Counted from the stretch's first letter, positions 1 through 5,145 are shown. The stretch: 6,533 nucleotides of DNA from an uncultured Clostridia bacterium (GCA_945931735.1 CAMEPN010000106.1:1-6533), one strand, 5' to 3'. The notes: generated by a model not told the origin, from the letters alone. Translations and numbers: made by a program.

Positions 1-18
1 GCGCAGTGCGGATGCTCT

Positions 19-50
19 CTGTCGGAAAAGTCTTTAGACTTTTTCGACAG
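19..50. repeat. Long near-perfect inverted repeat (15-bp arms, 2-base loop)
   Basis: The arms are 19-33 (CTGTCGGAAAAGTCT) and 36-50 (AGACTTTTTCGACAG), separated by TT. They match at 14 of 15 positions, and the remaining position is a G-T wobble. There is no T-run after the right arm on either strand, so it is not a textbook intrinsic terminator. It lies 3 bp from a second hairpin (54-81) in the gap past the spoIIP stop codon. It could be the backup half of a bidirectional terminator pair, a protein-binding palindrome, or one copy of a dispersed intergenic repeat. The sequence alone does not decide between these. Confidence 0.6.
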
Positions 51-53
51 ACT

Positions 54-88
54 AACGGGAAGAGATCGTGCTCTTCCCGTTTTATTAT
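54..88 (+). terminator. Intrinsic terminator of a rightward gene lying left of the window
   Basis: A perfect 11-bp stem (54-64 AACGGGAAGAG with 71-81 CTCTTCCCGTT) encloses a 6-base loop and is followed on the + strand by TTTATTATT. The T-rich tail is on the + strand, so it best serves a rightward gene ending before position 1. Read leftward, the same stem sits immediately after the spoIIP stop codon (85-87) and is preceded by A-rich sequence but followed by only two T's. It may therefore act more weakly for spoIIP too, and together with the 19-50 hairpin could separate convergent transcripts. Confidence 0.75.
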
Positions 89-1266
89 TCTGCCGCAAGG
101 CGGACTATTGTTTTCGCCAGGACGTTTCCGAGCAGCTCGCCTGTGTAAAGGGCTTCGTCTAGCGAGTTTCCGTGGCTGCCTACCTCTATCAGCAGCGAGC
201 CTGTTGTGATATGCTGATTATAATTCCTGTAATCGAACAATACGGGGCGGGCAAGTCCCGCGTACATTTCCTCGGCGGTATTCTGTATAAGGCAGGCGAG
301 GCGGAAATTCTCCATATAATCCGGCATATTGAACCGCCCGTCGTCGCAGCCCGCGATAATCATGAACTGCGCGGCGTTTTGTCCGTTTATTTCCGCGACG
401 GGGGCAACGCGCGTGCCGTCGGCGTTCTCGATCGCGTCGCGGTGTAGGTCGATAACTACTTTTATCGACGGATACTTTTCGAGCGCGGCGCGGATAGTGT
501 CCTCGCTTCGGTCATACGCGCCCGAATAGGCGGGGTAGTCGTGGACGGTGCAGTCATGCACGGCGATTATTCCGTTTTCCGCAAGGGCATTTACCAGCGC
601 GTCGCCGACGGCGACTATATTCCGTGAGCAGTCGCGCGTTCTTGTCGGGCAGGATGCGTCGTAGCTGTCCGACTCGGTCGGCTGGAAGCACTCTGTTGTA
701 TGGGTATGCACAATAAGCACCGTCGGCTCGGAAAGGTCGATGTCGAGCATGGGCATTTCCTCCGCGGCGGCGGACAATGTTTCGTTAGCGAGCGAGGTAC
801 AGTTGCGCACCTGAGCGTCGCTTGACAGCGTGATATGGTCGTTGGCGAGGGAGTAGCCGTAATGTTCGCGGACGACTGCGCCGCTGTTTTCGGTGTAGGC
901 TGCGGGAGCTTCGGTGTATTCGGTGCGGTTTTGGGTTATCGGGGATACTGCGCGCTCGGGCTGTTCGGCGGCTTCGGTTGTATCGTCCGTTTCGGCGGTG
1001 TCGGGTGAGGCTGTTTCGTTCGTTTCGGGGTCAGGTTCCGCCGCATTTGTTTCGGGGGCAGGGTCAGTTTCGGCGTCGGCTGCCGTTTCGGTTTCTGGTG
1101 AATCGGATATGTATAATACGGCGGAGGTCTGCCCGTTTTCGGGGAAATATGCTCCCGCCGCGAAATAAGCCGCGCTGCGCATTGCCTGTCCGACTGACCC
1201 GCCGCAGGCGAGAAAGGGGCAGGATAACGCAGCCGCCGCAATGATAAGTGATTTAAGCTTTCCCAT
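85..1266 (-). CDS. spoIIP: Stage II sporulation protein P (SpoIIP), peptidoglycan hydrolase of engulfment
   Basis: SpoIIP is a mother-cell cell-wall amidase/endopeptidase. With SpoIID and SpoIIM it remodels septal peptidoglycan so that the mother-cell membrane can engulf the forespore. The 393-residue product has a short basic N-terminus and a hydrophobic signal/anchor segment (about 6-22). A long acidic, Pro/Thr/Glu-rich linker follows (about 55-130), then the catalytic domain (about 180-393). Family signatures are visible: VHTHTTE (H187, H189, E192), DLHRD (H275) and a C-terminal EVGSHGN (E361, H365). These are the expected metal-binding/catalytic positions. Four Cys lie in the catalytic half (C193, C206, C213, C307). 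The ATG at 1266 is supported by AAGGAGG (complement of 1275-1281) with 8-nt spacing. It stands alone: no gpr gene precedes it, unlike the common gpr-spoIIP pair. A sigma-E-like promoter lies just upstream. Family assignment is firm; catalytic residue roles are by analogy. Confidence 0.95.
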   Translation of the reverse strand: MGKLKSLIIAAAALSCPFLACGGSVGQAMRSAAYFAAGAYFPENGQTSAVLYISDSPETETAADAETDPAPETNAAEPDPETNETASPDTAETDDTTEAAEQPERAVSPITQNRTEYTEAPAAYTENSGAVVREHYGYSLANDHITLSSDAQVRNCTSLANETLSAAAEEMPMLDIDLSEPTVLIVHTHTTECFQPTESDSYDASCPTRTRDCSRNIVAVGDALVNALAENGIIAVHDCTVHDYPAYSGAYDRSEDTIRAALEKYPSIKVVIDLHRDAIENADGTRVAPVAEINGQNAAQFMIIAGCDDGRFNMPDYMENFRLACLIQNTAEEMYAGLARPVLFDYRNYNQHITTGSLLIEVGSHGNSLDEALYTGELLGNVLAKTIVRLAAE

Positions 1267-1286
1267 GTGTTATTCCTCCTTACGGA

Positions 1287-1315
1287 ATAATATGCGTAAA
1301 GCCGCCGCCATATTC
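1287..1315 (-). promoter_or_regulatory. Putative sigma-E promoter of spoIIP
   Basis: On the minus strand, GAATATG (complement of 1309-1315) fits the sigma-E -35 consensus KMATATT at 6 of 7 positions. After a 14-nt spacer, CATATTAT (complement of 1287-1294) matches 5 of the 7 defined positions of the sigma-E -10 CATACANT. Sigma-E control of spoIIP is established in Bacillus, which makes the match credible. A caveat is that the predicted start (near 1280) would fall at the Shine-Dalgarno, leaving a leader of only about 14 nt. Confidence 0.5.
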
Positions 1316-1388
1316 GCCTGTTTTTGGCGGAACGCCCGACTGATGAATGCCCCCGCGAAAATAATTATTGCGTAATGCGCTTTGGCAC

Positions 1389-1417
1389 TTGATTTATTCA
1401 GCAGAAAATGCTACAAT
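1389..1417 (+). promoter_or_regulatory. Sigma-A-type extended -10 promoter for the esterase-led gene run
   Basis: The -35 TTGATT (1389-1394) is separated by exactly 17 bp from the -10 TACAAT (1412-1417). The -10 is preceded by TGC (1409-1411), an extended -10 element. Transcription would start near 1424 and leave a leader of about 32 nt that contains GGGAGG (1442-1447), 8 nt from the ATG at 1456. It sits in the 189-bp divergent region shared with the spoIIP promoter, with no overlap between the two. Confidence 0.7.
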
Positions 1418-1455
1418 ATACATATATGATTTGATTTTAACGGGAGGAACAGTAG

Positions 1456-2265
1456 ATGACCATAAAAACATTTTTTATAAATCAGGAAAAAACAGCGTTT
1501 GTTAAGGCTTATCTCCCCGACAGCATCGCGGGTCTTGCGTTCTGCGAAAAGCGCCCGTCGGTGGTGATTTTCCCCGGCGGCGGGTATGAATACTGCTCCG
1601 ACCGTGAGGGCGAGCCGATCGCGCTTCAGTATCTTGCGGAGGGTTATGCGGCGTTTGTTGTTACATACACCTGCGGCGCGAAATTCCCCGCTTCGCTTAT
1701 CGACGCGGCGTACACGTTCTACAAGATCCGTATGCGCGCGGAGGAATTTAAGATAGACCCGCAGAAGATAGCCGTTCTCGGCTGCTCGGCGGGCGGGCAT
1801 CTGGCGGGGTGCCTTGCGACGATGTGGAGCGATGTTTCCGTGGTAAAGACCATCGGCTGCGAGGCGGAGGAGCTTCGCCCGAACGCGGCGGTGCTCTGCT
1901 ATCCCGTTATCAGCGGCGTGACCGCGCCGCACGAGGGGAGCTTCAAGGTGCTGCTCGGCGACGACGCGAGCAGGAGTGCCGTTCCGCGCCTTTCCCTCGA
2001 CAACCGCGTGACCCCGAAAACTCCGCCGATATTTATTTGGCACACCGCGAACGACGACTGTGTTTCGGCGCACAACTCCCTTGTCATGGCAAAGGCGTGC
2101 ATTTCCAACAAGATACCCGTTGAGCTGCACCTGTTCGACGAGGGCCCGCACGGGCTTTCCACCTGCGACAAGGCGACGGGCTGGCACGAGGATTTCTACC
2201 GCGAAAACTGCCGCCGCTGGATAAAGCTTTCGGTCGAGTTCCTGAACAAGTACATGAACGTTTAA
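1456..2265 (+). CDS. Alpha/beta-hydrolase, acetyl/carbohydrate esterase-like
   Basis: The 269-residue protein is an alpha/beta-hydrolase of the Aes/BD-FAE-like esterase group, with no signal peptide and so probably cytoplasmic. Visible elements in order are an oxyanion-hole FPGGGY (39-44), a following strand AAFVVTY (65-71), and the nucleophile elbow GCSAGG (109-114, Ser111). The acid region HTANDD (196-201) has Asp200 aligning best with the catalytic Asp of the family, and GPHG (230-233) holds His232. The triad Ser-Asp-His is complete. Relatives remove acetyl or other acyl groups from sugars, xylan fragments or small esters; the substrate here cannot be read from sequence. The start is fixed by GGGAGG at 8 nt. 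The stop TAA overlaps the Shine-Dalgarno of the next gene, so the two are cotranscribed and probably translationally coupled. A lysophospholipase-like or peptidase activity is less likely but not excluded. Confidence 0.85.
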   Translation: MTIKTFFINQEKTAFVKAYLPDSIAGLAFCEKRPSVVIFPGGGYEYCSDREGEPIALQYLAEGYAAFVVTYTCGAKFPASLIDAAYTFYKIRMRAEEFKIDPQKIAVLGCSAGGHLAGCLATMWSDVSVVKTIGCEAEELRPNAAVLCYPVISGVTAPHEGSFKVLLGDDASRSAVPRLSLDNRVTPKTPPIFIWHTANDDCVSAHNSLVMAKACISNKIPVELHLFDEGPHGLSTCDKATGWHEDFYRENCRRWIKLSVEFLNKYMNV

Positions 2266-2276
2266 GGAGGCGCGGC

Positions 2277-2606
2277 ATGACCGTACCCGATAAGCTTGAA
2301 TACACAAAAGCCGAAAGGGCGGGGGAGATAGCCTGCGGTATCCTTGCGGGGGCATTTTCGGCGGCTGAGGTCGTCATGATGGCGCTCGGGATAACAGACG
2401 GCGGGAATATTATCCTGCTCCTCGTTCTGCTCATTATTTACGGGATATTCACGCTCTGTTCGGTTTATCCGCAGCATACTAATCTTTTCAACAAGCCCGA
2501 AAAAATATCCGAAAAGGCTTTTCATGCAGTTCGGCGCGGGCTGATGATAGGAAAAGCGGCGCTGATGGCGGCGTTGTTCTCGCTGTCGCTTCCGCTTTGG
2601 GGTTAA
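2277..2606 (+). CDS. Small three-helix membrane protein of unknown function (copy A)
   Basis: I do not recognise a named family. The 109-residue product has a charged N-terminus (about 1-15) and three hydrophobic segments at about 16-38, 45-62 and 87-107. The loop after helix 2 contains the motif YGIFTLCSVYPQ (55-66). The ATG is preceded by AAGGAGG (2264-2270) at 6 nt. That Shine-Dalgarno overlaps the esterase stop codon, so it is the second gene of the esterase operon. The motif and the helix layout recur in the product of 2696-3034 (YGIFTYASIHPK), which suggests a diverged tandem pair. No catalytic or ligand-binding residues are apparent. It is real by its ribosome binding site, length, operon position and paralogue, but its function is open. 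Confidence 0.75.
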   Translation: MTVPDKLEYTKAERAGEIACGILAGAFSAAEVVMMALGITDGGNIILLLVLLIIYGIFTLCSVYPQHTNLFNKPEKISEKAFHAVRRGLMIGKAALMAALFSLSLPLWG

Positions 2607-2609
2607 AAA

Positions 2610-2680
2610 ACAAAGCTTTGTCTTAATGGCTGCCGTATAGTGCTTTCGGAATATTTCGGAGCAATTGCTTCTGTCCGAAA
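2610..2680. repeat. Intergenic palindrome and hairpin with duplicated left arm
   Basis: The 89-bp gap between the two small membrane-protein genes contains a perfect 12-bp palindrome ACAAAGCTTTGT (2610-2621). It also holds the heptamer TTTCGGA twice (2644-2650 and 2654-2660) and its reverse complement TCCGAAA once (2674-2680). The nearer copy can form a 7-bp stem with a 13-base loop, which itself contains GCAATTGC (2661-2668). The stem ends directly before AGGAG (2681-2685), the ribosome binding site of the next gene. There is no T-run, so it is not a terminator. Any role in translation of the downstream gene is inference. Confidence 0.35.
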
Positions 2681-2685
2681 AGGAG
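2681..2685 (+). promoter_or_regulatory. Ribosome binding site that selects ATG 2696 over GTG 2687
   Basis: AGGAG at 2681-2685 lies 1 nt from an in-frame GTG (2687) and 10 nt from an in-frame ATG (2696). The GTG is too close to be used with this Shine-Dalgarno, so the ATG is the more likely start. This shortens the product by three residues relative to the longest open frame. Confidence 0.65.
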
Positions 2686-2695
2686 CGTGATCGTT

Positions 2696-3034
2696 ATGTT
2701 TGATTCCGACCCGTACTACACCTTTCCCGAAAAATTATGCGAATGGGCGTCGGCGGCGTTTCTTGGCGGATTGCTTATCTGCTGTATGATAAAGAGCATT
2801 TCGGGCGAGATAGGCTCGTTTACGGTGCTGTTCGTTCTTATTGCGATATTTTTATACGGCATATTTACATATGCTTCCATACACCCGAAGAAATTCCGCA
2901 GAAGAAATATTTTATTTGGCAATTTGGACGACGATCTTGACGGACCGGATTTGCTGTTCCGAATTTTTAGGTATGTCTATATTGCGATCAAAACAGTGCT
3001 TTGCGGCTATATCTTGATAAGAACGATAGGTTGA
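2696..3034 (+). CDS. Small three-helix membrane protein of unknown function (copy B)
   Basis: The 112-residue product starts MFDSDPYY and has hydrophobic segments at about 17-36, 42-60 and 92-109. After helix 2 it carries YGIFTYASIHPK (54-65), matching YGIFTLCSVYPQ in the upstream gene product. Overall length and helix placement also match, but most other positions differ, so the pair is an old duplication or two members of one small family. The loop between helices 2 and 3 differs: here it is basic (KKFRRRN, 64-71) then acidic (DDDLDGPD, 78-85), whereas copy A has a shorter polar loop. Two adjacent Cys (29-30) lie in helix 1. No terminator separates it from copy A, so it probably belongs to the same transcript. 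Function is unknown. Confidence 0.75.
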   Translation: MFDSDPYYTFPEKLCEWASAAFLGGLLICCMIKSISGEIGSFTVLFVLIAIFLYGIFTYASIHPKKFRRRNILFGNLDDDLDGPDLLFRIFRYVYIAIKTVLCGYILIRTIG

Positions 3035-3058
3035 ACCTAATTAAAGTAATATTATAAG
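3031..3058 (+). promoter_or_regulatory. Candidate promoter for the HAD-lysA pair
   Basis: TTGAAC (3031-3036, 4 of 6 to TTGACA) is followed after 16 bp by TATAAG (3053-3058, 5 of 6 to TATAAT) within a locally AT-rich patch. It overlaps the stop codon of the upstream gene. Initiation near 3065 would give a leader of about 116 nt containing the three hairpins at 3074-3171. Alternatively the HAD gene is read through from upstream, since no terminator with a T-tail is present. Confidence 0.4.
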
Positions 3059-3073
3059 AACCGCACGCCGTTT

Positions 3074-3171
3074 TCCGAATCGTAGATTCGGACGGGTGAG
3101 CGAACCTTGAAATATATGTTCGCCGCTCCGCGGCGGTCTGCCTTGCCGACTATGAGAACTTCGTTCTCATA
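3074..3171. repeat. Cluster of three perfect triloop hairpins
   Basis: Three exact inverted repeats, each with a 3-base loop, lie in 98 bp. Hairpin 1 has arms TCCGAATC (3074-3081) and GATTCGGA (3085-3092), loop GTA. Hairpin 2 has arms CGCCGC (3121-3126) and GCGGCG (3130-3135), loop TCC. Hairpin 3 has arms TATGAGAAC (3151-3159) and GTTCTCATA (3163-3171), loop TTC. In all three the loop is closed by C on the left and G on the right. GCGAAC (3100-3105) can also pair with GTTCGC (3118-3123), which would compete with hairpin 2. None is followed by a T-run. The cluster fills the gap before the HAD start codon. It may be a structured mRNA leader, a small RNA or a dispersed hairpin element; no known RNA family is recognised. 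Confidence 0.65.
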
Positions 3172-3180
3172 ACATTTATT

Positions 3181-3816
3181 ATGAACAGACCCGAATGGAT
3201 ATTTTTCGATATGGGCGGGACGTTTATTGACGAAACCGCCGCATGGAACGACAGGATACGACGCACTGCCGCGGCGAACGGGATCTCCGAAGCGGAGTTC
3301 CGCGCGGCAATGGAGCGTGCCGCCGAGGATAACCTGCCCGAATACGCTGCCGCAATGCAAAGCTTCGGAATTGCTTTCCGCGAGCCGTGGGAGCATTCGC
3401 TCGAAAGACTCTGCGACGGGGCGGAGGAAGCGTTGAAGTCGCTGTATGGCAAATACAGGCTGGGAATAATTGCAAATCAATCGCTCGGCGCAAGGGAGCG
3501 GCTGGAAAAGCTCGGCGTGCTGAAATATTTCGACCTGCCGATAATCTCGGCGGAGGTAGGCTTTTCAAAGCCAAGCCCGATATTGTTCCGCGAGGCGCTT
3601 TACAAGGCGCAGACTACGGCGGACAGGTGCTTCATGGTCGGGGATAAGCTGACCAACGACATTGCCCCCGCGAAGGCGCTCGGGTTCGGCACGGTATGGG
3701 TGAAGCGCGAATGGGGCGGCATGAACAGGATAGAAAGCGAAGCTATGCGCCCGGATTTCACCGTTGACAGTATATTAACGGCGGCGGAGATATTCAACGC
3801 TCCCGCTGTCCGATAA
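3181..3816 (+). CDS. HAD-superfamily hydrolase-like protein with altered motifs I and II
   Basis: The 211-residue protein has the order of a HAD phosphatase. Motif I is FFDMGGT (8-14, nucleophile Asp10). A small helical cap occupies about 20-85, and the motif II strand is LGIIANQS (94-101). Motif III is GFSKPSP (127-133, Lys130) and motif IV is MVGDKLTND (152-160, Asp155 and Asp160). Two catalytic positions are unusual. The second Asp of DxDxT is Gly12, and the usual Ser/Thr of motif II falls at Ala98, with Ser101 nearby. Loss of the second Asp occurs in some HAD branches and can change or lower phosphatase activity, so the substrate and even catalysis are uncertain. The ATG at 3181 is the only ATG/GTG/TTG that keeps motif I, because the open frame upstream to 3100 has none. 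Yet no Shine-Dalgarno precedes it, and hairpin 3 ends 9 nt upstream. lysA follows after 15 bp, so the two form an operon. Confidence 0.85.
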   Translation: MNRPEWIFFDMGGTFIDETAAWNDRIRRTAAANGISEAEFRAAMERAAEDNLPEYAAAMQSFGIAFREPWEHSLERLCDGAEEALKSLYGKYRLGIIANQSLGARERLEKLGVLKYFDLPIISAEVGFSKPSPILFREALYKAQTTADRCFMVGDKLTNDIAPAKALGFGTVWVKREWGGMNRIESEAMRPDFTVDSILTAAEIFNAPAVR

Positions 3817-3831
3817 GAAAGGATACAGACT

Positions 3832-5097
3832 ATGAAAAAACCGTTTATTACCAAGGAGCAGGCAGAGGAGATAAAAAAGACATACCCGACCCCGTTCCAC
3901 ATCTATGACGAAAAGGGTATCCGCGAGAACGCGCGCCGTTTCAAGCAGGCGTTTTCATGGAACAAGGGCTTCCGCGAGTATTTCGCGGTAAAGGCAACGC
4001 CTAACCCGTTCATCATGAAGATATTGCAGGAGGAGGGCTGCGGCTTTGACTGCTCGAGCTATACCGAGCTTCTGCTGTCCGACGAGGTAGGAGCAAAGCA
4101 GCACGACATCATGTTCTCCTCGAACGAAACGCCCGACCTTGACTTCAAAAAGGCATACGAGCTTGGCGCGATAATCAACCTTGATGATTTTACGCACATC
4201 GACATTCTCGACAAGCTGACGGGTATCCCCGAAACCATCTGCTGCCGCTATAACCCCGGCGGAGAGTTCAAGACCGACGGAAGCAAGAACGTAATGGACA
4301 CCCCGCGCGACGCGAAATACGGCTTCACCCACGAGCAGATAATCGAGGGCTACAAGATACTCAAGGAAAAGGGCGCGAAGAAGTTCGGAATGCACGCTTT
4401 CCTTGCTTCCAACACGCTGACCAACGACTACTACCCGACGCTTGCCCGCATAATGTTCAAGGCAGCGGTCGAGATAAAGGAAAAGGCGGGCGTTGAGCTT
4501 AGCTTTATCAACCTCAGCGGCGGCGTCGGCGTTGACTACACCCCCGCTGACAATCAGAACGATATCCTCGAGATAGGCAGAAAGGTCAAGGAAGCGTATG
4601 ACGAGGTGCTTGTCCCCGCGGGAATGGGCGACGTTGCGATATACACCGAGTGCGGCAGATTTATGCTTGCTCCCTACGGCGGGCTTGTGACGACCGCTAT
4701 CCGCGAAAAGCACATCTACAAGGAATACATCGGCGTTGACGCCTGCGCGGCGAACCTTATGCGCCCCGCAATTTACGGAGCATATCACCACATCACCGTG
4801 CTCGGCAAGGAAGATCAGCCCTACGACCATGTTTACGACGTTGTCGGCGGACTTTGCGAGAACTGCGACAAGTTCGCAAAGGACAGGCAGCTCCCGAAGA
4901 TAGACATGGGAGATATCCTCTTTATCCACGACGCGGGCGCGCACGGCTTCTCCATGGGCTATAACTACAACGGAAAGCTCCGCAGCGCAGAGCTGCTCCT
5001 CCGCGAGGACGGCAGCGTCAAGATGATCCGCCGCGCGGAAACTCCCGAGGATTATTTCAGAACGTTCGACTTTGCAAACGGGAATTTTGACCTTTAA
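3832..5097 (+). CDS. lysA: Diaminopimelate decarboxylase (PLP-dependent, fold III)
   Basis: LysA decarboxylates meso-2,6-diaminopimelate to L-lysine, the last step of the DAP route, in the cytoplasm. The 421-residue length is typical. PLP and substrate motifs are present: YFAVKATPNP with the Schiff-base Lys54; LSGGVGV (228-234) for the phosphate loop; ECGR (273-276) where most LysA have EPGR; and MRPAIYGAYH (310-319), the LysA signature around Arg311 and Tyr315. CENCDKF (342-348) supplies Glu343, and DAGAHGFSMGYNYNG (367-381) supplies Tyr378. The MRPA..YGAYH and CE..D motifs favour diaminopimelate over ornithine, arginine or carboxynorspermidine substrates, although a related alpha-decarboxylase remains possible. 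The start is supported by AAAGGA (3818-3823) at 8 nt. It follows the HAD gene by 15 bp and ends at a strong terminator. No other lysine gene is nearby. Its codon choice looks more biased to AAG, TAC, AAC and ATC than its neighbours, consistent with good expression. Confidence 0.85.
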   Translation: MKKPFITKEQAEEIKKTYPTPFHIYDEKGIRENARRFKQAFSWNKGFREYFAVKATPNPFIMKILQEEGCGFDCSSYTELLLSDEVGAKQHDIMFSSNETPDLDFKKAYELGAIINLDDFTHIDILDKLTGIPETICCRYNPGGEFKTDGSKNVMDTPRDAKYGFTHEQIIEGYKILKEKGAKKFGMHAFLASNTLTNDYYPTLARIMFKAAVEIKEKAGVELSFINLSGGVGVDYTPADNQNDILEIGRKVKEAYDEVLVPAGMGDVAIYTECGRFMLAPYGGLVTTAIREKHIYKEYIGVDACAANLMRPAIYGAYHHITVLGKEDQPYDHVYDVVGGLCENCDKFAKDRQLPKIDMGDILFIHDAGAHGFSMGYNYNGKLRSAELLLREDGSVKMIRRAETPEDYFRTFDFANGNFDL

Positions 5098-5110
5098 CTT
5101 TTAACAAGCG

Positions 5111-5145
5111 ACCGCCGCAGGCTTTACAGTCCGCGGCGGTTTTTT
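5111..5145 (+). terminator. Intrinsic terminator after lysA
   Basis: ACCGCCGC (5111-5118) pairs perfectly with GCGGCGGT (5133-5140). Two further G-C pairs (5120-5121 with 5131-5132) form after a one-base bulge, leaving a 9-base loop. Six T's follow (5140-5145). The stem begins 13 bp after the lysA stop codon and closes the rightward gene run. Confidence 0.93.

Noticed and set aside
85..1266. SpoIIP as a lipoprotein (LAC at residues 19-21)
   Set aside because: The residues before Cys21 are F-L-A, which lacks the required small/aliphatic pattern at -3 and -2 of a standard lipobox. A plain signal anchor fits better.
1411..2355. Long leftward open frame (314 codons) antisense to the esterase gene
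   Set aside because: It mirrors the GC-rich codon pattern of the esterase, its product is Arg/Val-rich without recognisable motifs, and the + strand frame has a complete catalytic triad, promoter and ribosome binding site.
3035..3180. Known riboswitch (lysine or other) upstream of HAD-lysA
   Set aside because: The region is shorter than a lysine riboswitch, lacks its recognisable junction sequences, and has no terminator/antiterminator. The three simple triloop hairpins do not match a riboswitch class I know.
3764..3794. Perfect -35 TTGACA inside the end of the HAD gene, a possible extra lysA promoter
   Set aside because: The best -10 (GATATT, 4 of 6) needs a 19-bp spacer, and the hexamer encodes ordinary HAD residues (VDS). 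The evidence is too weak to list as a promoter.
3955..4944. Leftward open frame (329 codons) antisense to lysA
   Set aside because: It is a shadow of a strongly conserved LysA sequence, with no ribosome binding site or family motif of its own.
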